From: Streptacidiphilus anmyonensis
Lineage (GTDB): Bacteria > Actinomycetota > Actinomycetes > Streptomycetales > Streptomycetaceae
Direction of reading: 5' to 3'
Length of the DNA stretch: 38,490 nucleotides
NCBI RefSeq assembly: GCF_000787855.1
Contig: NZ_BBPQ01000038.1
Coordinates: 1-38,490 of the forward strand
Part shown: in pieces, positions 31,312-38,490 of the stretch
Numbering within the stretch: the first letter of the stretch is position 1
Layout of the letters: each line of letters opens with the position of its first letter
Translations under genes and position numbers: made by a program
The notes under the pieces: model-generated
What the model saw: only the letters and a program-made list of their open reading frames with translations
What the model was told of the DNA's origin: nothing
The model's database searches: none

Positions 31312-31797
31312 GTGAGCGGGGACGGGCGAGGCGGCTCCAAGGCCGCGCGGTGGGATCTCGACGTCGTGGCGGTCATCGCGGTCGGCGGCGGGATCGGCAG
31401 CATCGCCCGTTACGGCCTGGCCCGCGCGATCCCGACGCCCGCGGGCGGCTTCCCGTGGGCGACGCTGATCACCAACGTGGTCGGCTGCGCCGTACTGGGC
31501 GGGCTCATGTACCTGGTCCTGGAGGTCTGGCCGCCCTCGCGCTACCGCCGCCCCTTCCTCGGCGTCGGCGTCTGCGGCGGCTTCACCACGTTCTCCACGG
31601 CGATGGTGGAGACCCGCGGGCTGCTCGGCGGCGGTCATCTCGGCACGGCCGGGCTGTACCTGCTGGCGAGCGTCGTGCTCGGGCTCCTCGCCGTGTTCGG
31701 CGGCGCGGCCCTGGCCCGCACCCTGCCGCGCGGCCGGCGCCGCGCCGTGGCGGTCGCGGAACCGGAGCCCGTGCCGAGTTCGGAGGGACAGCGCTGA
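31312..31797 (+). CDS. fluC: Fluoride channel FluC/CrcB, first subunit, 161 aa
   Basis: Four-helix fluoride-specific channel. Conserved blocks: [16 protein letters not shown], the Asn of [13 protein letters not shown], and the Phe-box [15 protein letters not shown]. An N-terminal Arg/Lys-bearing extension and a C-terminal acidic tail ([15 protein letters not shown]) make it longer than the usual about 125 aa. FluC channels are antiparallel dimers, and the second FluC two genes on (32126) suggests a heterodimer. The GTG is set by GAGGAG 4 nt upstream. Its stop overlaps the DUF190 start (TGATG). No fluoride riboswitch was seen upstream. Confidence 0.93.
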   Translation: MSGDGRGGSKAARWDLDVVAVIAVGGGIGSIARYGLARAIPTPAGGFPWATLITNVVGCAVLGGLMYLVLEVWPPSRYRRPFLGVGVCGGFTTFSTAMVETRGLLGGGHLGTAGLYLLASVVLGLLAVFGGAALARTLPRGRRRAVAVAEPEPVPSSEGQR

Positions 31798-32126
31798 TGA
31801 CGTCGGAACCCGGTGTCCGGCTCCGGATGACCGTCTACGTGCGGGAGAGCGCGCGGTGGCACCACCGTCCGGTCTACTCCGAGATCGTCCACCGCGCCCA
31901 CGTGGCCGGCCTCGCGGGCGCGGGCGTCTTCCGCGGCATCGAGGGCTACGGCCGTCACGGCCGCGTCCACACCACACGCCTGCTGGACCTCGCCGAGGAC
32001 CTGCCGATCGCGGTCGTGGTGGTCGACGAGGAGGCCCGGGTGCGGGCCTTCGTCCCCGAGGTGCGCGAGGTGCTCGGCGAGGGCAACGGCCTGATCACCC
32101 TGGACCGCGTGGAGGTCGTGACCTGA
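31797..32126 (+). CDS. DUF190 protein of fluoride operon, 109 aa
   Basis: Small alpha/beta (ferredoxin-like, PII-related fold suggested by the family) protein: [47 protein letters not shown], then [18 protein letters not shown]. It is encoded between two fluC genes with one-base TGATG overlaps on both sides. The arrangement fluC-DUF190-fluC is recurrent in bacteria, so a role in sensing or gating fluoride export is likely, though the biochemical function is not established. Confidence 0.93.
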   Translation: MTSEPGVRLRMTVYVRESARWHHRPVYSEIVHRAHVAGLAGAGVFRGIEGYGRHGRVHTTRLLDLAEDLPIAVVVVDEEARVRAFVPEVREVLGEGNGLITLDRVEVVT

Positions 32127-32494
32127 TGGCGGTCCTGCTGGTCTTCGTGGGCGGCATGCTGGGCGCCCCGCTGCGCTACCTCACCGACCGCGCCGTGCAG
32201 TCGCGGCACGACAGCCTCTACCCGTGGGGCACCTTCACGGTCAATGTCGTCGGATCCTTCATCCTGGGCCTGATCGCCGCAGGGGTGGCCCGGCAGGGCT
32301 GGCCGACCGACGTGTCCCTGTTCGTCGGCACGGGCGTCTGCGGCGGCCTGACGACCTTCTCGACCTTCGGCTACGAGACGGTGCGGCTGCTCAACAGCGG
32401 CGCGATGCGCTTCGCCGCCCTCAACGTGCTCGGTTCGCTCGCGGCCGGCCTCGCCGCCGCGGCCGCCGGCTGGGCGCTGGTCGCCGCGCTGTAG
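32126..32494 (+). CDS. fluC: Fluoride channel FluC/CrcB, second subunit, 122 aa
   Basis: Standard-length FluC: GGMLGAPLRYLTDRAVQ, the pore Asn in FTVNVVGSFILG, and the Phe box TGVCGGLTTFSTFGYE. Four hydrophobic helices. It starts in a TGATG overlap with DUF190 and is coupled to it. Having diverged from the first FluC at many positions, it probably forms the partner half of a two-gene channel rather than a duplicate. Confidence 0.93.
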   Translation: MAVLLVFVGGMLGAPLRYLTDRAVQSRHDSLYPWGTFTVNVVGSFILGLIAAGVARQGWPTDVSLFVGTGVCGGLTTFSTFGYETVRLLNSGAMRFAALNVLGSLAAGLAAAAAGWALVAAL

Positions 32495-32511
32495 CGGCCT
32501 TCGTCAGGCCG
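32495..32511. terminator. Small hairpin between convergent fluC and dedA
   Basis: CGGCCT-TCGTC-AGGCCG directly follows the fluC stop in the 36-bp gap to the DedA gene end. It is short, so its effect as a terminator is uncertain. Confidence 0.4.
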
Positions 32512-32530
32512 TCCAGGTCGGCGTGGGCCG

Positions 32531-33163
32531 TCAGCGCCTGCGGCGGCGCTCGATCAGCACCGGCAGGAACGACAGGACCACCACCAGGGCCACCAGCGGC
32601 AGCAGGTAGTTGTCCACGCCCGGGACCGCCGCGCCGAGCCAGTATCCGAGCAGGACCAGCGACTGCGACCAGACGACGCCACCCGCGACCTGCCACACCG
32701 TGAACGTCCGCGTCGGGACCTGCAGGACGCCGGCGACCGGGCCGAGAACCGTGCGGACCAGCGGGATGAACCGCCCGATGAAGATCGCTTTGCGCTGCCC
32801 GTACCTGGCCAGCAGCTCCTCGCCCTGGGCCACCGTGGTCTTCAGGCGCGCGCTCCTGGAGCGCGCGAGCATGGCCCCGCCGCCGCGGCGGCCGATGAGG
32901 AAGCCGAGCTGACTGCCCAGGCACGTGCCCACCGCCGCCCCGAGGAGCACCTGCCACAGCGCCAGGCTCGTGCCCCCGTGGGCGGCGGGCGCCGCGCACA
33001 GGACGCCGGCGGGGAACAGCAAGGTGTCCCCGGGCAGGAAGAAGCCGACGATCAGCAGGCCTGATTCGGCGAAGGTCACGACCAGCACGGCGAGCGCGCC
33101 GAACGCGGACAGCAGCGAGGACCCGTTCATCGGGTTCACCGCTGCGAGCAGGTGGGTCAACAC
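32531..33163 (-). CDS. DedA family membrane protein, 210 aa
   Basis: VTT/DedA-fold membrane protein. About five hydrophobic segments with the family motifs ESGLLIVGFFLPGDTLLFPAG, the acidic residue/Pro-Gly loop, GFLIGRRGGGAML, and the amphipathic FIGRFIPLVRTVLGPVAGVLQVPTRTF. DedA proteins act in envelope maintenance, some as undecaprenyl-phosphate flippases (family knowledge), which would suit the neighbouring wall genes, but the substrate here is inference. The GTG at 33163 is preceded at exactly 6 nt by TACGGT (33170-33175, minus strand), so the mRNA is probably leaderless. Confidence 0.92.
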   Translation of the reverse strand: MLTHLLAAVNPMNGSSLLSAFGALAVLVVTFAESGLLIVGFFLPGDTLLFPAGVLCAAPAAHGGTSLALWQVLLGAAVGTCLGSQLGFLIGRRGGGAMLARSRSARLKTTVAQGEELLARYGQRKAIFIGRFIPLVRTVLGPVAGVLQVPTRTFTVWQVAGGVVWSQSLVLLGYWLGAAVPGVDNYLLPLVALVVVLSFLPVLIERRRRR

Positions 33164-33268
33164 ATCTGCACCGTAGCCTGCACAGGTATGAGGTTCATCA
33201 GCCCATGGTCGTGATCGGCCCTAGGCCCGGATGAGGGAAAAGTCATCCTCACGGAGTAGGCGGCCGAT

Positions 33269-33314
33269 GTTATCCACAGAAGCGGGGGCGGAAGGCCCGG
33301 ACCCTGTGGATAAC
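33269..33314. promoter_or_regulatory. Inverted pair of perfect DnaA-box-like sites
   Basis: GTTATCCACAG (33269-33279) and its exact reverse complement CTGTGGATAAC (33304-33314) are separated by 24 bp. TTATCCACA is the canonical DnaA box. A one-mismatch box, TTATCCCCA, lies at 33518-33526. No dnaA, dnaN, parAB or gyrB gene is near, so this is not a typical oriC. Confidence 0.6.
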
Positions 33315-33409
33315 TCTCCGGCCGCCCGAGCCCCCCGGCCGCCCCGCGGCAAGCCGGGACGCTCTGACGGCGCACTGACAGGATCCTCATAGGCTTGCCC
33401 AACTTGCCT

Positions 33410-33429
33410 TGTCAGCAACGTTACTGACA
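33410..33429. promoter_or_regulatory. Inverted repeat TGTCAG-N8-CTGACA
   Basis: A symmetrical site in the AT-rich part of the dedA upstream region; another CTGACAG occurs at about 33375. Possible operator; the protein is unknown. Confidence 0.35.
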
Positions 33430-33541
33430 CATCGACATATCTGCTTGACGGCATGCGGTGCAGCGTGCCGCTATCGCCCAGCGAGCCGAATCTCCTTTCC
33501 TGCCAAGAGGGATGGCGTTATCCCCAGGCGCCTGCGGATCG

Positions 33542-35311
33542 CTACAACCGGGGTGGTGCCTCGATCCCCAGCAGGCCCATCCCGAGCTCCAGCGTCCGCG
33601 CGCTGAGCGCGCACAGCAGCAGCCGGTTCCGCCGCACCGCCTCGTCCTCGGCCTTCAGCACCGGGCAGCGCTCCCAGAACGCCGAGAACGCCGTGGCCAG
33701 CGCGTGCAGGTAGGCGCAGAGCCGGTGCGGCTCACAGGTCTCCGCCACTGCGGCCACCGCGGCGCCGAACTCGTCCAGCAGCAGCCCGAGCGCCCGCTCG
33801 GCGGGCTGCAACGGCACTCCGGGCGCCGCCGCGGCCCGCTCACCCGTCTCGCCGGCCTCGCCGGCCTTCCGCAGCACCGACCGCATCCGGGCGTGGGCGT
33901 ACTGGAGGTAGGTGGCCGTGTCCCCCGTGAGCGACAGCATCCGGTCCGGGTCGAAGACGTAGTCCTTGATCCGGTTGTTGGACAGGTCCGCGTACCTGAG
34001 CGCCCCCATGCCGACCTGCCGCGCCCGGGTCGCCAGCTCCTCCGTGCTCAGTCCGGGGTTCTTGGCCGCGACGATCTCCGCCGCCTTCGCCGTCGCCTGA
34101 TCGAGCAGTTCCTGCAACGCGACGGTGTCACCCGACCGGGTCCGGAACGGCCGCCCGTCCGGTCCGAGCACCATGCCGAAGGGGAGATGCCGCGCGGTGA
34201 CCCCCTCCGGCAGCCAGCCCGCCCGCCGCGCCGCCGCGAAGACCTGCGCGAAGTGCCGCGCCTGCCGCGCGTCCACCAGATACAGCAGCCGCCGCGCCCC
34301 CAGCCCGCCGACCCGCTCCCGGATCGCCGCCAGGTCCGTGGCCGCGTAGCCGTAGCCGCCGTCGCCCTTCCGCACGATGAGCGGCGCGCCGCCGTCCTGC
34401 CCGTCTTCCGCGGCGGCGTCGGGGAAGACGCAGAGCGCCCCCTCCGACTCAACGGCGATGCCCGCCGCCTCCAGGTCCGCGCAGACCTGCGGCAGCAACG
34501 GGTTGTAGTGGCTCTCCCCGACCGCGTCGGACTCCTTGAGCAGGATCCCCAGCTGGGCGTAGATCTCCTGGAAGTGCCGCTGCGAGACCTCCACCAGCTC
34601 CCGCCACGCCGCCAGCGTCCACTCGTCGCCCGCCTGGAGCGCGACGACCCGGAGCCGCGCCCGCTCGGCGAAGTCCGACTCGGCGTCGAACCGCGCCCGC
34701 GCCCGCCGGTAGGCCGCACCGAGCGCGTCGATGTCCTGCGGGGTGCCGCCCTCCTCGAAGAGCTGCTCGATGAGCATGCCGAAGGACGTGCCCCAGTCCC
34801 CGACGTGGTTCCGCCGGATCACCGTCTCCCCGGTGAACGCGAGGACCCGGGCCAGGGCGTCGCCGATCACGGTCGACCGCAGATGGCCGACGTGCATCTC
34901 CTTGGCGACGTTGGGCGAGCTGTAGTCGACCACCGTCACCCCGGGCGTCTGCACCAGCGGCACCCCGAGCCGGGGATCGGCCGCCCGCGCGGCCAGGTTC
35001 TCCAGCAGCGCCCGGTCGGCGATGTCGATGTTGAGGAACCCCGGCCCCGAGACCGCGCAGTGCGCGACCGCGTCCAGCTCCCCGACCTGCGCGGCGACGT
35101 CGGCCGCGAGCGCGGCCGCGTTCGTCCCCCGCGCCCGGGCCAGCGGCAGCACGCCGTTGGCCTGGAAGTCCGCCCGCTCACTCCGCCGCAGCAGGGGCTC
35201 CGCCCCACCCAGCGCGGCCGCGACGCGTCGCTCCACCACGACCGCGAGCGACTCGACGGGCGTGTGGACGACGGCATGCGCGCACTCCGGCGCGGCTGCG
35301 GCGGTGGTCAT
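33542..35311 (-). CDS. argS: Arginyl-tRNA synthetase, 589 aa
   Basis: Class I synthetase charging tRNA-Arg. The N-terminal Add-1 domain (about 1-110, with LQ/FQANGVLPLARARG) precedes the catalytic core: class I HIGH motif HVGH at 140-143 in SSPNVAKEMHVGHLRST, the Trp/Gly block RNHVGDWGTSFGMLIEQL, and FRTRSGDTVAL replacing the KMSKS loop as in other ArgS of this type. The C-terminal DALR anticodon-binding domain has ALRYADLSNNRIKDYVFD and HRLCAYLHALATAFSAFWERCPVL. The length is normal. The ATG at 35311 is supported by the MTTAAAAPECAHAVV opening with GAGAAT just upstream and no RBS, again suggesting a leaderless mRNA. Confidence 0.96.
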   Translation of the reverse strand: MTTAAAAPECAHAVVHTPVESLAVVVERRVAAALGGAEPLLRRSERADFQANGVLPLARARGTNAAALAADVAAQVGELDAVAHCAVSGPGFLNIDIADRALLENLAARAADPRLGVPLVQTPGVTVVDYSSPNVAKEMHVGHLRSTVIGDALARVLAFTGETVIRRNHVGDWGTSFGMLIEQLFEEGGTPQDIDALGAAYRRARARFDAESDFAERARLRVVALQAGDEWTLAAWRELVEVSQRHFQEIYAQLGILLKESDAVGESHYNPLLPQVCADLEAAGIAVESEGALCVFPDAAAEDGQDGGAPLIVRKGDGGYGYAATDLAAIRERVGGLGARRLLYLVDARQARHFAQVFAAARRAGWLPEGVTARHLPFGMVLGPDGRPFRTRSGDTVALQELLDQATAKAAEIVAAKNPGLSTEELATRARQVGMGALRYADLSNNRIKDYVFDPDRMLSLTGDTATYLQYAHARMRSVLRKAGEAGETGERAAAAPGVPLQPAERALGLLLDEFGAAVAAVAETCEPHRLCAYLHALATAFSAFWERCPVLKAEDEAVRRNRLLLCALSARTLELGMGLLGIEAPPRL

Positions 35312-35686
35312 GCACCATTCTCGCCCGACCGGGAGAACCCGGGCATGTGGTTTTCCGCGGCACGGTCCGGCGCTGGGGCCCGGAGCTGCCCGCCGGCGCG
35401 GGCCCGACAATCCGCCCGGGAGACCGCCTAGGAGGCCGGCCGGGAGACCGGCCGAGGGTCCGGGGCTCCTCGCACCGGGCGCGGGCGGCTCGCGCCCGGG
35501 AGACCGGCCGAACGTCCGGGGCCGTCCACGCGCCGGGTGCGGGCGGCCCCGGCGTGGACGCCCCCTGACGGGCCGGGCACAGGGGACCGCCAGGCATGGA
35601 CGCCCGCTGACGGGCCGGGCGCGCAGCGCCCCCGGCGGAGCGCGGCTCGCCGTGCGGACCGCAGGCGGCGACCCCACACTGATCCC
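35312..35686. repeat. 375-bp repeat-rich region between argS and the cupin gene
   Basis: GC-rich imperfect direct repeats. CGGGAGACCG starts at 35417, 35441 and 35497; the last two begin 56-bp units sharing GGGAGACCGGCCGA and GTCCGGGGC. A 28-bp unit with TGGACGCCC and TGACGGGCCGGGC occurs at 35551-35578 and 35593-35620 with two mismatches. Promoters of both divergent genes must lie at its ends. No gene is seen. Confidence 0.6.
35675..35680 (+). promoter_or_regulatory. -10-like element before the cupin gene
   Basis: CACACT ends 6 nt before the ATG at 35687; no Shine-Dalgarno sequence is present. Same spacing as at 7631 and 9903, though the hexamer is poorer. Confidence 0.3.
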
Positions 35687-36010
35687 ATGGACGAACTCAC
35701 CCTCGTCGCCCGCGGCCAGCTCGAGCAGGCGCGGCAGTCGCCCAACGGGCGGGCCGCGCGCCTGCTGCTGCACCTGAACATGCTGCGCCAGTCCCTCATC
35801 GCGCTGACCCAGGGGTCCGTCATGGGTGAGCACGAGTCCCCGCACGCGGCCAGTGTGCTGGTGCTGGCCGGGAGCGTGCAGATCAGCACGGAGTCCGGCG
35901 GGATGGTCTCCCTCGCCGCCGGCGAGCTCGCCGAGGTGCCGCAGGAGCGGCACGACCTGATGGCCCTGAGCGACGCCGTCGTCCTGCTGACCACCATCAC
36001 CGGCGTCTGA
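35687..36010 (+). CDS. Small cupin-like protein, 107 aa
   Basis: An N-terminal helical stretch (LVARGQLEQARQSPNGRAARLLLHLNMLRQSLIAL) precedes a short beta-barrel pattern, GEHESPHAASVLVLAGSVQISTESGGMVSLAAGELAEVPQERHDLMALSDAVVLLTTIT, typical of one-domain cupins. The His residues (HESPHA and ERHD) could bind a metal, but the classic G(X)5HXH(X)3,4E motif is incomplete. Function unknown; sensing or binding of a small ligand is possible. It ends exactly where the convergent peptidase ends. Confidence 0.8.
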   Translation: MDELTLVARGQLEQARQSPNGRAARLLLHLNMLRQSLIALTQGSVMGEHESPHAASVLVLAGSVQISTESGGMVSLAAGELAEVPQERHDLMALSDAVVLLTTITGV

Positions 36011-38224
36011 TCACTCCCCCGTGCGGTCCTCTGCGCGATCCGCTCCGTCGTCCAGCCGCAGCGCCCGCCGCAGGAAGTCCAGCTGGTGCAGGATCAGGTT
36101 CTCGGCGACGGCCTCCTGCGTCACCCGGTGCCCCGCACCGCTCAGCGGCAGGACCTCGTGCGGCCGACCGGCCGCCAGCAGGGCCTGGGAGAGCCGCAGC
36201 GTGCTGACCGGGAAGACGTTGTCGTCGCCCAGGCCGTGCATCAGCAGCAGCGGGCGGCGCAGCTTCGGCGCGTCACGGAGGATGTCGCAGGCGGCGTAGG
36301 CCTCGGGTGAGCTCTCCGGGTGGCCGAGGAAGCGCTCGCGCCAGTGCGTGTCGTAGAGCGTCTGGTCGGTCACGCCCGCGCCGGCGACCGCCGCGTGGAA
36401 GACGTCAGGGCGGCGCAGCACCGCGACCTCGGCCAGCGAGCCGCTGTAGGACCAGCCGCGGATCGCGACCCGGTCCAGGTCCAGCCCGTACTCGGGGTGG
36501 CTCCGCGCGACGGCGTGCAGCGCGTCGATCTGGTCGCGCAGCGGGCCCGCGAAGACGTCGCCGTGCACCTCGCGCTCCCAGCGCGGCCCTCGGCCGGGCG
36601 TGCCCACGCCGTCGACGACCAGCACGACGAAGCCCTGCTCGGCGAACCACTGCGACAGGTGCGCCGCCCAGCCCCCGCCCGCGGTGACCCGCTGCATCGC
36701 CGGCCCGGCGTAGGGGTCGAGCAGGACCGGCAGCCGGGTGCCCGGCGTGTGCCACGACGGCAGGTGCACGGCCGTGCACAGGCGCCGCTCCCCGACGCGG
36801 TGCAGCATCCGGCGCAGCGGCACGACCGGCGTCTCGGAGAGGTCGGCGACATCGCCCGGTCGGACGAGCGTGCCGCCGCGCTGCACCCCGCTGTGGACGC
36901 CGGGCCCGTCGCTGAGCTGCTCCGGCTTGCCGCCCGGGACGCTCACGCGCCAGAGGTGGATCGAGAACGGGTCGCTGTCGGGAGTGGCGGTGAACAGGAC
37001 CTCGTCGCCGTCGACGCCGAGCACCTCGCGCAGATTCAGGCCGGGCGGCGTCAGCGGCTCGCCGTCGGCGGCCAGGTGCCGGGTGTCGCCGAGGTCCCGA
37101 TGTGTCAGCAGCGCGCCCGAGGCGGTGCGGACCGGAAGCCCCCACACCAGTTGCACCCATGCCTCGTCCCGCTGCTCGGCCAGCAGCTCGGTCGCACCGT
37201 CAGCCGGGTCGACGGCGAGGACGTGGACGGTCCGCTGGTCCCGGCTCTGCACGCAGGCGTACGGGCCGTGCTCGTCCCACCCGGCGCCGGTCAGGTACTC
37301 GAAGGCGGCGCGATCCCAGACCACCTCGGTCCAGCCGCCCCCGGCCTCCGGCCGGGGCTGCTCCGGGCTATGGCGCTCGGGGCCGTGGCGTTCCGGCCCG
37401 GGGCGCTCCGGGCGGGTCGCGTCCACGATCCCGAGCCGGACGTCCGCGTTGGCGGTGCCGACGGACGGGTACCGGACCGCGCGCGGCCGCACGGCCGGGT
37501 CGGCCGGGTCGGCGACGTACCAGACCGAGACCGGCTCCTCGTCGACCCGGGCCACGAGCAGCCGCTCGCCGTCCGGCGACCACCAGAAGCCCCGGTCCCG
37601 GAGCATCGACTCCCGGGCGACGTGCTCGGGGGCGCCGAAGAACACCTCCGGCCCGTCCTGGGGCCCCGGCTCGGCGACCGCGCGGTCCCCGCCCCCGCGC
37701 ACGTCGCCCGCGTCTTCGGCAACTTCGGCCACGTCGACGACCCGCAGTGCGCGCCCGCTCAGGTAGGCGATGCGTCGGCCCGTCGGATCCGGCCGCGGAT
37801 CGGCCACGGGCTCGGCCGCGCCTGCCACGGGCCGTACGACGTCCGGCGCGGACGGGCCGCCCGTCCCGAGGTCGGCGACCCACAGCCGCCCCGCCCGCAC
37901 GAACGCGACACGGCGGCCGGTGGCGTCCGTCTCGTAGGCGGTGACGGGACTGTCGACTCCGTCCGCGACGACGCGTTCCTCCCCGGTGGCGAGCTCACGG
38001 GCCCACAGGCAGGTCCGCGGGTCCGCGCCGTGACGACCGCGCAGGAACAGCACGGTCGCGCCGTCGGCGGTCACGCTGAGACGGTCCGGCGCGCCGAGGG
38101 TGAGGCGCCGCGTCCGAGCGAGCTGCCGCGGCAACGACTCACGGACCGCCGAAGCGGCAGGCGCGGCCGACGACGGCGCGGACGGGGACGGGGAGGAGGA
38201 CGGGGACGGGGACGGGGAGGCCAT
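36011..38224 (-). CDS. S9 family peptidase (dipeptidyl-peptidase IV type), 737 aa
   Basis: Serine peptidase with an N-terminal beta-propeller (about 35-470; DPPIV_N type, repeated blocks such as RVAFVRAGRLWVADLG, FWWSPDGERLLVARVDE) and a C-terminal alpha/beta-hydrolase domain. Catalytic triad by pattern: Ser592 in GWSYSG, Asp668 (or Asp667) in GLGDDNVF, and His699 in GAGHRV. The usual GxSYGG reads GWSYSG. It should remove dipeptides from Pro/Ala-containing peptides. The N-terminal 26 residues (Ser/Pro repeats, MASPSPSPSS) are probably an extension of unsure translation; no RBS precedes 38224. No signal peptide, so cytosolic. It ends back-to-back with the cupin gene: both stops lie within TGATCA. 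Confidence 0.9.
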   Translation of the reverse strand: MASPSPSPSSSPSPSAPSSAAPAASAVRESLPRQLARTRRLTLGAPDRLSVTADGATVLFLRGRHGADPRTCLWARELATGEERVVADGVDSPVTAYETDATGRRVAFVRAGRLWVADLGTGGPSAPDVVRPVAGAAEPVADPRPDPTGRRIAYLSGRALRVVDVAEVAEDAGDVRGGGDRAVAEPGPQDGPEVFFGAPEHVARESMLRDRGFWWSPDGERLLVARVDEEPVSVWYVADPADPAVRPRAVRYPSVGTANADVRLGIVDATRPERPGPERHGPERHSPEQPRPEAGGGWTEVVWDRAAFEYLTGAGWDEHGPYACVQSRDQRTVHVLAVDPADGATELLAEQRDEAWVQLVWGLPVRTASGALLTHRDLGDTRHLAADGEPLTPPGLNLREVLGVDGDEVLFTATPDSDPFSIHLWRVSVPGGKPEQLSDGPGVHSGVQRGGTLVRPGDVADLSETPVVPLRRMLHRVGERRLCTAVHLPSWHTPGTRLPVLLDPYAGPAMQRVTAGGGWAAHLSQWFAEQGFVVLVVDGVGTPGRGPRWEREVHGDVFAGPLRDQIDALHAVARSHPEYGLDLDRVAIRGWSYSGSLAEVAVLRRPDVFHAAVAGAGVTDQTLYDTHWRERFLGHPESSPEAYAACDILRDAPKLRRPLLLMHGLGDDNVFPVSTLRLSQALLAAGRPHEVLPLSGAGHRVTQEAVAENLILHQLDFLRRALRLDDGADRAEDRTGE

Positions 38225-38282
38225 GCAGCGCAGCCTGACATAGCCTCACACGTTCGGGCCCGGCCTTTTCAGGCCCTCGCGG
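38225..38282. other. Short intergenic spacer
   Basis: 58 bp between the S9 peptidase start and the end of the lipoprotein gene. It should hold the peptidase promoter; TCAGGCT ends 7 nt before the ATG but is a weak match to a -10. Confidence 0.3.
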
Positions 38283-38490
38283 TCATCCGTTCGGGTCGCT
38301 CGCCGCGTCCGAATCCGCTGCTGCGGCCGCGGACTGCGCGGCGTCGACCTTCGCCTGCTCCTGCTGCAGCGTGCCGGTCGCCCCGGACGGCGCCGCGGCG
38401 GGCGCGGAGGCGGTGGAGGCCGCCCCAGCAGGCGCGGCGGCGCTGCCGCTCCCTCCGCCGCAGGCGCTGAGCGTGAGCAGCGCGGCCGCC
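38283..38490 (-). CDS. Lipoprotein, 5' truncated at window edge
   Basis: The last 68 codons of a minus-strand gene whose start lies beyond 38490. The visible part begins in the signal peptide AAALLTLSAC, with a lipobox Cys, then a Gly/Ser/Ala-rich linker and a short helical end (LQQEQAKVDAAQSAAAAADSDAASDPNG). Only about 59 residues follow the Cys, so the mature lipoprotein is small and mostly low-complexity. No family is recognised. Frame and stop (38283-38285) are clear. Confidence 0.65.
   Translation of the reverse strand, partial: AAALLTLSACGGGSGSAAAPAGAASTASAPAAAPSGATGTLQQEQAKVDAAQSAAAAADSDAASDPNG

Larger units (their letters stand above)
33164..33541. promoter_or_regulatory. 378-bp AT-richer intergenic region upstream of dedA
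   Basis: Non-coding as far as seen: short ORFs in it have low G/C at third positions and no RBS. Features: TACGGT 6 nt before the DedA GTG; GGATGA-N8-TCATCC (33229-33248); the pair of DnaA-box-like sites (33269-33314); TGTCAG-N8-CTGACA (33410-33429); and TTATCCCCA (33518-33526). The composition contrasts with the genes around it. Confidence 0.6.

Noticed and set aside
33221-33454. 77-aa minus-strand frame in the dedA upstream region
   Set aside because: Low G/C at third codon positions, no RBS, and it overlaps regulatory-looking repeats.
33164-33541. Chromosomal origin of replication
   Set aside because: Only two perfect DnaA boxes and one imperfect one, and no dnaA, dnaN or other origin genes nearby; streptomycete oriC has many boxes.
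36320-38470. 716-aa plus-strand frame
   Set aside because: Shadow of the S9 peptidase, whose catalytic motifs are on the minus strand.

Overview
This 38.5 kb window is high-GC, actinomycete-type DNA: strong G/C bias at third codon positions, many GTG starts, GTGA and TGATG overlaps between coupled genes, and -10-like hexamers directly in front of start codons. A streptomycete (Streptomyces, Kitasatospora or Streptacidiphilus type) fits best. It carries a four-gene conservon, an NsdA/NsdB-like TPR regulator, a c-di-AMP (ydaO-type) riboswitch in front of a secreted cell-wall peptidase, and a fold-back repeat with a GGGGCGCGGGGAACTGCGCG core of a kind I recall from Streptomyces genomes. No phage, plasmid, transposase, rRNA, tRNA or CRISPR array was seen. 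The genus is an inference.

Layout. 1-5241: 3' part of a membrane-anchored NPCBM protein, then on the minus strand a DsbA/FrnE-like oxidoreductase, a universal stress protein and an unusually long asparagine-synthetase/lasso-cyclase-like protein (940 aa) whose PP-loop is altered. 5242-6023: a long regulatory intergenic region. 6024-13818 (plus): TPR regulator, L-2-hydroxyglutarate oxidase, TrmB, a PrsW-type membrane protease with a Pro/Tyr/Gln-rich tail, an unrecognised 529-aa multidomain protein and a 99-aa membrane protein. 13819-14023: a fold-back repeat and a 17-bp tandem duplication at a convergent junction.

14024-20619 (minus): M23 peptidase under a c-di-AMP riboswitch, a BASS-type transporter, a thioredoxin-like lipoprotein, UppP, a GT-C-like membrane protein and an MFS exporter. 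The exporter is divergent from a MarR regulator, with an inverted repeat between them. 21457-29240: a glycine-betaine/choline (OpuC/ProU-like) ABC system split in two. The lipoprotein binding protein lies on one side and the permease-permease-ATPase operon on the other, with a complete conservon (kinase-like ATPase, roadblock, DUF742, GTPase) between them on the opposite strand.

29570-38490: an LCP cell-wall polymer ligase, a fluoride-export operon (fluC-DUF190-fluC) preceded by a six-codon mini-ORF, a DedA protein, a 378-bp AT-richer intergenic region with two perfect inverted DnaA-box-like sites, arginyl-tRNA synthetase, a small cupin-like protein, an S9 (DPP-IV-type) peptidase and the 3' end of a lipoprotein gene.

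Cell envelope and osmotic functions recur (M23 peptidase, UppP, LCP, DedA, PrsW, OpuC, c-di-AMP riboswitch). The best candidates for undescribed biology are the 529-aa protein at 11891-13480, the cyclase-like protein at 2419-5241, the fold-back element at 13839-13998, and the DnaA-box pair at 33269-33314.
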